The notes under the pieces were generated by a model. That model was not told the origin of the DNA and did no database searches. It saw nothing but the letters and a program-made list of their open reading frames with translations. Both the position numbers and the translations under genes were made by a program. Source: Streptomyces bacillaris (GTDB lineage Bacteria > Actinomycetota > Actinomycetes > Streptomycetales > Streptomycetaceae). From it: 64,000 nt of DNA. Shown here in pieces: positions 42,858 through 50,373 of the stretch; position 1 is the stretch's first letter; every line of letters starts with the position of its first letter. Location of the stretch: assembly GCF_003268675.1 (NCBI RefSeq), contig NZ_CP029378.1, forward strand, positions 4,526,001 through 4,590,000, in the 5' to 3' direction.

Positions 42858-43502
42858 ATGGGACTGACGCGTAGAGGACTGCTGATGCCGTTGTCCGCCG
42901 CCGCGGCGATGGCGGCGACGATGACCGTACTGGTGGCGGCCGCCGTGCCGGAGGCCGCCGCCTCACCCGAGACCCGCCGCGAGGCCCCGGTCGGCCGTGC
43001 GGCCTCGGCCGCCCCGGCCGCCGAAGCCGTGCCGGTCGTGGACGCCGTCCCGGCTGCCGGAGCCGTGGAGGCCGCCCCGGACGTCCCCGCTGCCCCGGCC
43101 GTCCCCGCCGCTCCCGCGCCCTCGGCGGATCTCGCCCACCACGGGTACGTCTCCGTCTGGGGCGACCACGTCGCGATCCGCATCCGGAGCGAGAACCTGG
43201 GCCCCTCCGACGTCGCCGCCTCGACCGTACGGCTGCGCTTCTCCGAGCCGCTCGCCGTACGGCAGGAGCTGCCGCACGGCTGCCTCCGGAGCGGCCGGGC
43301 CACCGTGCTCTGCGAGACCGGCGGGCTGCGGTCCCGTGGCGGGGCGAGGCAGACCGCGCTCGACCTGCGGATGGCGGGCAGCCACGACGAGGTCGTCGTA
43401 CGGCTCGACACCGTCTGGAACGGCGGGGCGCGGGACGCCGACCGCACGAACGACGCGCACGAGGTGCTCGCGCCCGCCACGGGAGATGCGTACGCCTTCT
43501 GA
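42858..43502 (+). CDS. Secreted hypothetical protein
   Basis: 214 residues. A signal peptide (LTRRGLLMPLSAAAAMAATM, cleavage near VPEAAAS) is followed by an Ala/Pro/Val-rich linker to about residue 95. The remaining domain (HHGYVSVWGDHVAIRIRSEN, LRFSEPLAVRQELPHGCLRS, VLCETGGLRSRGGARQTALD) has two cysteines and a beta-rich look similar to CARDB/DUF11-like surface domains. The twin arginine suggests Tat or Sec export. ATG at 42858 lacks a clear ribosome site. The frame extends upstream without coding character. Function unknown. Confidence 0.7.
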   Translation: MGLTRRGLLMPLSAAAAMAATMTVLVAAAVPEAAASPETRREAPVGRAASAAPAAEAVPVVDAVPAAGAVEAAPDVPAAPAVPAAPAPSADLAHHGYVSVWGDHVAIRIRSENLGPSDVAASTVRLRFSEPLAVRQELPHGCLRSGRATVLCETGGLRSRGGARQTALDLRMAGSHDEVVVRLDTVWNGGARDADRTNDAHEVLAPATGDAYAF

Positions 43503-43520
43503 ACCGGTGATCATGGGGCG

Positions 43521-44228
43521 ATGATCGTCGAACGCGCGTATGCCCATGTGGATTCCCCCGATCCGGGGGAGTGGCCCTGGTCGGTGCCGTGCGTACGGCA
43601 GTTCCTCGACGAGGGGCTGCGGTTCGAGGCCCCGGTGACCTTCCTCGTGGGGGAGAACGGGTCGGGCAAGTCCACGCTGGTCGAGGCGCTGGCGGAGGGG
43701 TTCGGGCTGGACAGCTACGGCGGCTCGGCCGACTGGAAGTACGCGACCTCGCGGGGCAAGTCCCTCCTCGGTGAACGCGTCCGCTTCGACGCCGCGCCCC
43801 GGGGACGGCGCATGGCCTACAGCCGGTCCGCGCGCAAGGGGTTCTTCCTGCGCGCGGAGACCGCCCTCGACGCGCTGGAGCGGGAGAGCCTGGAGCCGGA
43901 CACCCGCAGCCACGGGGAGGGGTTCCTCGCGGCCTTCCGGGAGAAGTTCGTGGTGCCGGGGCTGTACGTCATGGATGAGCCGGAGGCCGCGCTCTCCTTC
44001 GCCTCCTGCCTCGAACTCCTCGGGCACATGGACCAGTTGGTGAAGGCGGGCGGCCAGGTGGTGTGCGCCACCCACTCGCCGCTGCTCACCGCGCTGCCGG
44101 GCGCGGACATCGTGCAGGTGGGGGAGGGCGGGATGGAGCGGGTGCGGTGGGCGGACCTGGAACTCGTCGACCATTGGCGCCGCTATCTGGCCGACCCGCA
44201 GGCGTACCTCCGCCACATCCTGGGGTGA
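43521..44228 (+). CDS. Small AAA-type (RecF/SMC-like) ATPase
   Basis: 235 residues. Walker A is VTFLVGENGSGKSTLVEALA, and GLYVMDEPEAALSFASCLEL combines a signature-like segment with Walker B; the catalytic Glu is present, and CATHSPLLTALPGADIVQV supplies the switch histidine. This is the ABC-ATPase-like AAA_21 group, without transporter partners. Typical roles are DNA repair or defence-type nucleases, but no effector gene is adjacent. ATG at 43521, 18 bases after the secreted-protein gene. It converges on the Mut7-C gene. Confidence 0.85.
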   Translation: MIVERAYAHVDSPDPGEWPWSVPCVRQFLDEGLRFEAPVTFLVGENGSGKSTLVEALAEGFGLDSYGGSADWKYATSRGKSLLGERVRFDAAPRGRRMAYSRSARKGFFLRAETALDALERESLEPDTRSHGEGFLAAFREKFVVPGLYVMDEPEAALSFASCLELLGHMDQLVKAGGQVVCATHSPLLTALPGADIVQVGEGGMERVRWADLELVDHWRRYLADPQAYLRHILG

Positions 44229-44290
44229 GAGTCGCCCGGGCGGACCTCGACGCATCGTCGGCTGACGGTCACGGCGACTGGCGGTCACGG

Positions 44291-45025
44291 CTACGCCGCC
44301 GCGCCGCCGAACTCCCGTACCGCCTCAGCGACGATCGTCTCCAGATGGCCGTGGTGCGCGCCCCGCCAGTACACCCGGGCGCACTCCGTGCACTGGGCGA
44401 ACACGTCGTACGCCTGCTGCGTGCCGTGCTCCAGCCGATCGCTCACGGTGTCCTTGTCGGCCCGGGCCAGTGTGCCGTTGCAGGCCGTGCAGCGGGTCCA
44501 CGGGGCGAGGGCCGGGGCGAAGCGGCCCAGGACGTCGCGCAGCTGCTCCTGGGGGCGGTCGCTGTAGACGTACGCCCCCGCCCAGATCTCCCGGCGGCGC
44601 AGCAGCCCGCGGTCCCGGGAGAGCAGGACGCGCCGCTCCCGCGCGGAGAGGGCGGCGAGCGCGGGGTCCCCGATGTCCTCGCTCTCGTACGCCGCGTCCA
44701 CGCCCAGCAGCCGCAACCGGCGTGCCAGCGTGCCGAGATGGACGTCCAGGAGGAAGCGCAGCGGGGCGCCGGGGACTCGCTGGGGGCGCTCGACCGCGGC
44801 GACGTCGATGTGCTCGCCCGCTTCCGGGATGTGCGAGCGGTCCGCCGGGGCGCCGTCCACCAGCAGCGTGCCGGCCTCGGTGAGCGGGATGCCGAGGGAC
44901 TCGATGACATGGCCGAGGGTGGAGGCGCCGTCGGTGGTGAGCGGCGTGCGGCCCGCGCGGCGCTCATGGGGGACGAAGAGCCGCAGCTCAGGGGCTACTT
45001 CGAGGGTGATCTCGGGTCCGTTCAC
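44291..45025 (-). CDS. Mut7-C RNase domain protein with ubiquitin-like N-terminus
   Basis: 244 residues. The N-terminal 85 residues form a ubiquitin/MoaD-like Mut7-C ubiquitin domain (ITLEVAPELRLFVPHERRAG, VIESLGIPLTEAGTLLVDGA). The rest is the Mut7-C PIN-type RNase domain (FLLDVHLGTLARRLRLLGVD, RRVLLSRDRGLLRRREIWAG) ending in a zinc ribbon with RCTACNGTL and FAQCTECARVYW. Members may be RNA nucleases related to exonuclease Mut-7. ATG at 45025. It lies just downstream of the AraC remnant. Confidence 0.88.
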   Translation of the reverse strand: MNGPEITLEVAPELRLFVPHERRAGRTPLTTDGASTLGHVIESLGIPLTEAGTLLVDGAPADRSHIPEAGEHIDVAAVERPQRVPGAPLRFLLDVHLGTLARRLRLLGVDAAYESEDIGDPALAALSARERRVLLSRDRGLLRRREIWAGAYVYSDRPQEQLRDVLGRFAPALAPWTRCTACNGTLARADKDTVSDRLEHGTQQAYDVFAQCTECARVYWRGAHHGHLETIVAEAVREFGGAAA

Positions 45026-45079
45026 CCGGCCAGGATGCCACCGGGGAGGGGCGGGCTGCCAGGGAATTGGGCACGCCTG

Positions 45080-45370
45080 TCAGGGCGGGGCGAACGCCGT
45101 CGGGGGGACGCCCACCGTCGCGGTGAAGTCCCGCACCAGATGTGCCTGGTCGCTGTAGCCGAGGTCGGCCGCCAGCCGCGCCCACTCCACCGCCGGGTCC
45201 GACTCCGCGCGCTCCAGCGCCTCATGGGTGCGGTAGCGGAGGATGACCCACTTGGGGCCCACCCCGACGTACGCGGCGAAGAGCCGTTGCAGCGTACGGG
45301 GGGAGAGGCCCGCGTCCCGGGCGAGCTGCCGTCCGGCGCACCGAGCGGTCCGTACGCACCCGGTTCGGCG
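45080..45370 (-). pseudogene. AraC-family regulator remnant (DNA-binding domain only)
   Basis: The minus-strand frame encodes QLARDAGLSPRTLQRLFAAY, then GPKWVILRYRTHEALERA, LAADLGYSDQAHLVRDFTAT and VGVPPTAF. These are both HTH helices of an AraC domain of the DUF6597-linked type. The N-terminal sensor (about 180 residues) is gone and no start codon with a ribosome site precedes the domain. The frame joins directly to the end of another gene at about 45378, marking a deletion junction. Confidence 0.8.
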
Positions 45371-45377
45371 CCCTTCG

Positions 45378-45814
45378 TCAGGGCCAGACCAGGCAGTACG
45401 CCTGGTGCCCCGCGTCGTGCAGGCGGTGGGAGAAGTCCTGCCACTCGTGGAGCAGCTGGTAGACGTTGAACGCGTCGCGCGGGCCGCCGCGGTCGGGGAC
45501 CGTGGACCAGATGAAGGCCGCCGCGCCGACCGACTCCTCGCCGACGCCGCGCAGCGGGTCGACCACGGTCATGGGGAGCTTGACCACCGCGTAGTCGGGG
45601 TGGAGGACGACCAGCTCCAGCGGGGGACCTTGTGCAGGGGTATGCCCTGGATGCCGGTGAGGACCATGGCGGCCACCGTCTCCGGCTTGATCTTGGTGAA
45701 CATGCCGCCCATGCCCAGCTCGTCGCCGCCCAGCTCCTCCGGGCGCATCGAGATGGGCACGCGTGCGGCGGTGGCCCCGTCCGGGGCACCGAAGTACTTG
45801 TAGGTCACCCCCAT
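45378..45814 (-). CDS. Conserved hypothetical protein, frameshifted
   Basis: The start at ATG 45814 (site AGGAGCGGGG) gives GVTYKYFGAPDGATAARVPI, MFTKIKPETVAAMVLTGIQG and IPLHKVP, then the frame breaks. The sensible continuation (LELVVLHPDYAVVKLPMTVV, FIWSTVPDRGGPRDAFNVYQ, HDAGHQAYCLVWP, TGA at 45378-45380) is in another frame. One extra G in the run at 45622-45626 would join them into a 145-residue soluble protein. I do not recognise the family. Sequence error or slippage is as likely as true decay. Confidence 0.7.
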
Positions 45815-46256
45815 CCCGCCCCCGCTCCTGGTCCCGGGGGGCGGTGTGCTCTCCGCGCCCCTGCTCTGGGCCCGCTCGGCCCTGCGCCGGTGCCGCCCTC
45901 GCCGGGCAGGCTCGGGCCCCAGGTCGTCGGTCCCTTCGCCCACTCCGCCACCGCGATGCATATCTCATCCACCCGACTACTTCTTAGGAGGCACAGCCCC
46001 CGCCGCGCAACCCGATCATCGTGTCAGTGACCTCCCCCGCGGGCGTGCGGTGAAACACCTGTCCGCAAGACCGTCCGTGCCTCTGACACCATGGCATGTG
46101 TGAGCTTTCCCTGTGTCGCCCCAGTTTCGCAGACGTGAGGGGGCCGACGCTCTTCCGTGATACGAGGGGAGCGCGCTCCTTGCTCACCGGTGGCCGGGAT
46201 TACCTTGGATTCTCCGGCCCGGCCTCCCGATACCCGAACCGCAGATCAGGACCAAA
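45815..46256. other. Gene-free stretch upstream of hemL
   Basis: 442 bases. ORFs here are Arg/Pro-rich shadows. It should contain the hemL promoter; a possible -35 is TTGCTC at 46180-46185. The 14-base CCCCAGTTTCGCAG at 46119-46132 recurs at 46276-46289 inside hemL. No RNA gene recognised. Confidence 0.5.
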
Positions 46257-47564
46257 GTGGCGTATTCATACGAAGCCCCAGTTTCGCAGTCGCTGTTCGA
46301 CCGGGCGTCCGTCGTGACGCCCGGCGGCGTGAACTCACCCGTGCGTGCCTTCCGGGCTGTGGGCGGTACGCCCCGGTTCATGGTGTCCGGCACCGGTCCG
46401 TACCTCACCGATGCCGACGGGCGGGAGTACGTCGACCTCGTCTGCTCATGGGGGCCGATGATTCTCGGCCACTCTCACCCGGAGGTCATCGCCGCCGTCC
46501 AGGAGGCGGTCGCCCGTGGCACCTCCTTCGGTACGCCGGGTGAGGGCGAGGTCGCGCTGGCCGAGGAGATCGTGGCGCGGATCGAGCCCGTCGAGCAGGT
46601 GCGGCTGGTCTCCTCCGGCACCGAGGCGACGATGTCCGCGATCCGGCTGGCCCGCGGCTTCACCGGCCGGGCCAAGGTCGTGAAGTTCGCCGGCTGCTAC
46701 CACGGCCACGTGGACGCCCTGCTCGCCGCCGCCGGCTCCGGCCTCGCCACCTTCGGGCTGCCCGACACCCCGGGCGTCACCGGCGCCACGGCCGGGGACA
46801 CCGTCGTGCTGCCGTACAACGACCTGGACGCCGTGCGCGCCGCCTTCGCCGCGCACCCCGGCGAGATCGCCTGTGTGATCACCGAGGCCTCGCCCGGCAA
46901 CATGGGCGTCGTCCCGCCTGCCGACGGCTTCAACGCCGGGCTCAAGGAGCTGTGCGCGGCCGACGGGGCCCTGTACATCTCCGACGAGGTCATGACGGGC
47001 TTCCGTACGTCGAAGGCCGGCTGGTACGGCGTCGACGGCGTCCGCCCGGACCTGATGACCTTCGGCAAGGTCATGGGCGGCGGCTTCCCCGCCGCGGCCT
47101 TCGGGGGCCGCGCCGATGTGATGGCGCACCTCGCCCCGGCCGGCCCGGTCTACCAGGCGGGCACCCTCTCCGGGAACCCGGTCGCCACCGCCGCCGGCCT
47201 CGCCCAGCTGCGGCTGCTGGACGACGCCGCGTACGCGAAGATCGACGCGGTCTCCGCCGAGCTGCGCACTCTGGTGGGCGACGCGCTCACCAAGGAGGGC
47301 GTCGCGCACACCGTCTCCTCGGCGAGCAACATGTTCTCCGTCTTCTTCACCGATCAGCCGGTGCGGAACTACGAGGACGCCAAGCAGCAGGAGGCCTTCC
47401 GCTTCACCGCCTTCTTCCACGCGATGCTGGAGCAGGGCGTCTATCTGCCGCCCTCCGCCTTCGAGTCCTGGTTCGTCTCCACCGCCCATGACGAGCGGGC
47501 GATCGAGCGCGTCGCCGCCGCCCTGCCCGCCGCCGCCCGCGCCGCATCGGAGGCCACCGCATGA
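46257..47564 (+). CDS. hemL: Glutamate-1-semialdehyde 2,1-aminomutase
   Basis: 435 residues, full length. It turns the HemA product into 5-aminolevulinate, using PLP. TPGGVNSPVRAFRAVGGTP, the phosphate-binding VSSGTEATMSAIRLARG, YISDEVMTGFR and the PLP lysine in MTFGKVMGGGFPAAAFGG are intact. GTG at 46257 after a weak AGGACC. It is about 33 kb from the rex-hemACD operon and is not preceded by a Rex operator that I can see. It overlaps the histidine phosphatase gene by four bases (ATGA). Confidence 0.96.
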   Translation: MAYSYEAPVSQSLFDRASVVTPGGVNSPVRAFRAVGGTPRFMVSGTGPYLTDADGREYVDLVCSWGPMILGHSHPEVIAAVQEAVARGTSFGTPGEGEVALAEEIVARIEPVEQVRLVSSGTEATMSAIRLARGFTGRAKVVKFAGCYHGHVDALLAAAGSGLATFGLPDTPGVTGATAGDTVVLPYNDLDAVRAAFAAHPGEIACVITEASPGNMGVVPPADGFNAGLKELCAADGALYISDEVMTGFRTSKAGWYGVDGVRPDLMTFGKVMGGGFPAAAFGGRADVMAHLAPAGPVYQAGTLSGNPVATAAGLAQLRLLDDAAYAKIDAVSAELRTLVGDALTKEGVAHTVSSASNMFSVFFTDQPVRNYEDAKQQEAFRFTAFFHAMLEQGVYLPPSAFESWFVSTAHDERAIERVAAALPAAARAASEATA

Positions 47565-48274
47565 GCAACGGGAACGGAAGCGGCGGGAACGTGAGCCGCG
47601 ACGAGCAGCTGACCGTGGTGCACCTGATGCGCCACGGCGAGGTGCACAACCCGGACGGTGTGCTGTACGGGCGCCGCCCCGGCTACCACCTCTCCGAGCT
47701 GGGCCGGCAGATGGCCGACCGGGTCGCGGACCACCTGGAGAAGCGCGACATCACCCATGTCGTCGCCTCCCCGCTGGAGCGCGCCCAGGAGACGGCCGCG
47801 CCCGTCGCCAAGGCGCACGGCCTGGACCTGGCCACCGACCCCCGGCTCATCGAGGCCGCCAACGTCTTCGAGGGCAAGACCTTCGGCGTCGGTGACGGGG
47901 CGCTGCGCAAGCCGGACAACTGGAAGCACCTCACCAACCCGTTCCGGCCGTCCTGGGGCGAGCCGTACATCGAGCAGGTCGTCCGCATGATGGGCGCGCT
48001 GGACGCGGCCAAGGACGCGGCGCGCGGCCATGAGGCGGTCTGCGTCAGCCACCAGCTGCCGATCTGGATCGTCCGCTCCTTCGTGGAGCGCCGCCGGCTC
48101 TGGCACGATCCGCGCAAGCGCCAGTGCACGCTGGCCTCGCTGACCAGCTTCACCTACCGGGGCGACACGATCGTCTCCGTCGGCTACTCGGAGCCCGCCC
48201 GGGACCTGGTGCCCGCGCATCTGCTGGCCGGGGCCAAGCCGGTGAAGGGGAAGTCGAAGGCCTTCGGCGCGTAA
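47561..48274 (+). CDS. Histidine phosphatase family protein
   Basis: 237 residues of the phosphoglycerate-mutase-like branch. VVHLMRHGEVHNPDG carries the phospho-acceptor histidine; SPLERAQETAAPVAKAHG and the second histidine in AVCVSHQLPIWIVRSF complete the active site. It removes phosphate from small molecules or proteins; the substrate is not known. Start ATG 47561 overlaps the hemL stop, so it is translated with hemL, an arrangement conserved in Streptomyces. A terminator follows. Confidence 0.88.
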   Translation: MSNGNGSGGNVSRDEQLTVVHLMRHGEVHNPDGVLYGRRPGYHLSELGRQMADRVADHLEKRDITHVVASPLERAQETAAPVAKAHGLDLATDPRLIEAANVFEGKTFGVGDGALRKPDNWKHLTNPFRPSWGEPYIEQVVRMMGALDAAKDAARGHEAVCVSHQLPIWIVRSFVERRRLWHDPRKRQCTLASLTSFTYRGDTIVSVGYSEPARDLVPAHLLAGAKPVKGKSKAFGA

Positions 48275-48309
48275 GCCGCCCGTCGCCGTACGCGTGTGCC
48301 GTGAACATA

Positions 48310-48339
48310 CGGGGCCGACCGCCATCGCGGTCGGCCCCG
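48310..48339 (+). terminator. Hairpin terminator after the histidine phosphatase gene
   Basis: Perfect 13-bp stem (48310-48322 with 48327-48339), CATC loop. It is followed at about 48341-48378 by three copies of an 11-base CCCGTTCCCAG repeat. Confidence 0.85.
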
Positions 48340-48414
48340 TTCCCGTTCCCAGCCCGTTCCCAGCCCGTTCCCAGTCCCGTTTCCGTAGCCGACATCACAT
48401 GGCGGTGCGTTAGA

Positions 48415-48433
48415 TTAGGTTAGGCTAAGCTAA
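48415..48433. promoter_or_regulatory. Iron box (DmdR/IdeR operator) of the esterase operon
   Basis: TTAGGTTAGGCTAAGCTAA differs at one base from the consensus TTAGGTTAGGCTAACCTAA. It lies 28 bases before the leader ORF and overlaps possible -10 hexamers (TAGGTT, TAGGCT). Iron-loaded DmdR should repress the esterase operon. Confidence 0.93.
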
Positions 48434-48460
48434 GTTCACTGTGACGAGAGCGGTGGAGCA

Positions 48461-48544
48461 ATGACGCGTACTGCCCCGACCAACGCCCCCGACCAGAGAC
48501 CGGCACCGCGCTCCGGGCCGGTGAGGCGGCACGCCGATGAGTGA
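48461..48544 (+). CDS. 27-residue leader ORF coupled to the esterase gene
   Basis: ATG at 48461 after a good GGTGGAGCA site, TGA at 48542-48544. The product is TRTAPTNAPDQRPAPRSG-like, polar and proline-rich. Its last eight bases overlap the start of the esterase gene (ATG at 48537), which has no ribosome site of its own, so it probably delivers ribosomes to it. No attenuator pattern is seen. Confidence 0.55.
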   Translation: MTRTAPTNAPDQRPAPRSGPVRRHADE

Positions 48545-50126
48545 CTGTCCGCCCCTCGAAGGCCGTACGGACACGGATGACCTGACGGGCCTCACGAACC
48601 CCCCAACCCCCACGGATCTCACGAACCCCACGGACCTCCCGGATCTGACGCACCTGGACGCCACCCCCCGCCCCGTCACCGGCCCCCGCGTAGCCCGGCT
48701 CGCCCGGCAGCTCCAGGGCGCCCGGGACGCCGCCGCCCGGGACGCCCTCACCGAGGCCTTCTGGGCCGAGGCCGCCCGTACCGGCACCCCTCTCGTGGAG
48801 GAGCTGGACGACGCGCCCGGCCACCGGGCCGTCACCTTCCTCTGGCGCGGCCACCGCGCCACCCGCCGGGTCCTGCTGCTGGCCCGGGGCATCACCGACC
48901 GCGACCGCCTCGCGGACTCGCTGCTGCACCACCTGCCGGGCACGGACGTCTGGTACCTCGGCCACCGGCTCCGCGCCGACCACCGAGGCTCCTACCGGAT
49001 GGTGGCCGACATCTCCGCCGGGGCCGTCCCCGCCGATCCGGTCCTGCTCCAGCGGCGGCTGCTGGCGCTGCGGGCCCACGCGGGCGCCGACCCGCTCAAC
49101 CGGGACCGGATACCGGCCCGCTGGCGCGATGCGGAGGACTCTGTCTTCGCCCTGCCCGCCGCCCCGCCCCAGCCCTGGACCGGCAGCCCGCATTCCGGTG
49201 TCCCGCGCGGCGACATCCCGCGCGGCACGGTCGAGCGGCACACCCTCGCGGCCGGCGCTCTGGGGGCCGAGCGGGACGTCTGGGTCTACCTGCCGCCGGA
49301 CGCCGTCCCGTACCGGCCGGTGCGCGAGCCCGGGGAGCGGGACGGCCACCGGCTGCCCCTGCTGGTGCTCTGCGACGGCGACATGTGGTTCGGGCGGCTC
49401 GGCCTCCGGGACACGGTGGACGCGCTGATCGCGGACGGGGTCCTTCCGCCGCTGGCGGTCCTCGCCCCGGACGCGGTCGGCACCGCCACGCGTCGGCTGG
49501 AGCTGGGCGGGCGGGAGAGTTACGTCTCCTTCCTGGCCGACGAGGTGGTGCCCTGGGCGAGCGCCCGGTGGCCGCTGACCGGGCGGGCGGAGCGGACGGT
49601 GGTGGCCGGGCAGGGGCTCGGCGGGATGACGGCGCTGTACGCGGGCCTCACCCGGCCCGAGCGGTTCGGCGCGGTCGTCGCGCAGTCGCCCTCGCTCTGG
49701 TGGCGGCCGGGGCTGGAGCCGGGGACCGTCGCCCCGGACGCGGTCGGCACCCCCTGGCTGGCCACGCTCGCCGCCGGACTGCGCGACGGGCTCCCGTCCG
49801 GGCGGGACGGGGTGCGCGGGGCCGTCGTCCACTTCGACGTCGGCCTGCACGAGGGGGCCCTGGCCGAACACACCGAGGCCCTCCGCGCGGTGCTCCGGGC
49901 CCGGGGCCACCGGGTCACCCGCAACGTCCACAACGGCGGCCACGACTACGCCTGCTGGCGGGGGTTCCTGGCCGACGCCCTGGTGAAGCTGGTGGGTACG
50001 GGGGCCGACGCGAGCGCCGACCCGGGCGCCGGTCCGGACATCGGCACCGGTCCCGCCCTTGACGTGGACGCGGCAGGGTCCCAGGGTGGAACCGGTCTGA
50101 CCCGCAGCTCGGCCGGGTGCCCCTGA
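48537..50126 (+). CDS. Enterochelin-esterase (Fes) family protein with altered nucleophile
   Basis: 529 residues. The N-terminal Fes domain (AVTFLWRGHRATRRVLLLAR, DVWYLGHRLRADHRGSYRMV) is followed by an esterase D-type alpha/beta hydrolase (LLVLCDGDMWFGRLGLRDTV, RFGAVVAQSPSLWW). The nucleophile elbow, normally GQSxGG, reads VVAGQGLGGMTALYAG, so the serine is glycine (codon GGG, two changes from any Ser codon). The histidine block NVHNGGHDYACWR is kept. Relatives hydrolyse ferric siderophores to release iron. The first 55 residues are Thr/Asp/Pro repeats. The iron box upstream supports an iron role; catalytic ability is doubtful. Confidence 0.85.
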   Translation: MSDCPPLEGRTDTDDLTGLTNPPTPTDLTNPTDLPDLTHLDATPRPVTGPRVARLARQLQGARDAAARDALTEAFWAEAARTGTPLVEELDDAPGHRAVTFLWRGHRATRRVLLLARGITDRDRLADSLLHHLPGTDVWYLGHRLRADHRGSYRMVADISAGAVPADPVLLQRRLLALRAHAGADPLNRDRIPARWRDAEDSVFALPAAPPQPWTGSPHSGVPRGDIPRGTVERHTLAAGALGAERDVWVYLPPDAVPYRPVREPGERDGHRLPLLVLCDGDMWFGRLGLRDTVDALIADGVLPPLAVLAPDAVGTATRRLELGGRESYVSFLADEVVPWASARWPLTGRAERTVVAGQGLGGMTALYAGLTRPERFGAVVAQSPSLWWRPGLEPGTVAPDAVGTPWLATLAAGLRDGLPSGRDGVRGAVVHFDVGLHEGALAEHTEALRAVLRARGHRVTRNVHNGGHDYACWRGFLADALVKLVGTGADASADPGAGPDIGTGPALDVDAAGSQGGTGLTRSSAGCP

Positions 50127-50171
50127 GGGTTCCGGGCTGCCGAGCTGCCGGGCCACTCGCGGGCCCGGTAC

Positions 50172-50234
50172 GCGGCCCGGAGGCCGCTCGTCGGGCCCGT
50201 ATCACCGCCCGGAGGCCGCCCGTCGGGCCCCGTA
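50172..50234. repeat. Direct repeat of about 30 bases downstream of the esterase gene
   Basis: Two imperfect copies of CCCGGAGGCCGCYCGTCGGG, starting near 50172 and 50204, in the 247-base space between the esterase and lipoprotein genes. No gene recognised here. Confidence 0.65.
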
Positions 50235-50373
50235 CCCCCGCCCGCAGCGCCCCGCCGCAAGGTAAAGCGTAAAGAAAGTCCCCAATTGCACGGAACCGTC
50301 GTGTTGCCCAAGGCCTCTCACTCTTCAGCAGTTTGTATGGCCTTGAGATAAAACGACCGCAGATGGGGACGGC

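Noticed and set aside
43521..45025. ATPase plus Mut7-C RNase as a defence island
   Set aside because: The genes converge, are not an operon and have no other defence genes near; Mut7-C proteins are common core genes in Streptomyces.
46119..46289. 14-base direct repeat CCCCAGTTTCGCAG as an attachment site
   Set aside because: One copy is inside the hemL coding sequence, there is no integrase and only 157 bases lie between copies; probably chance.
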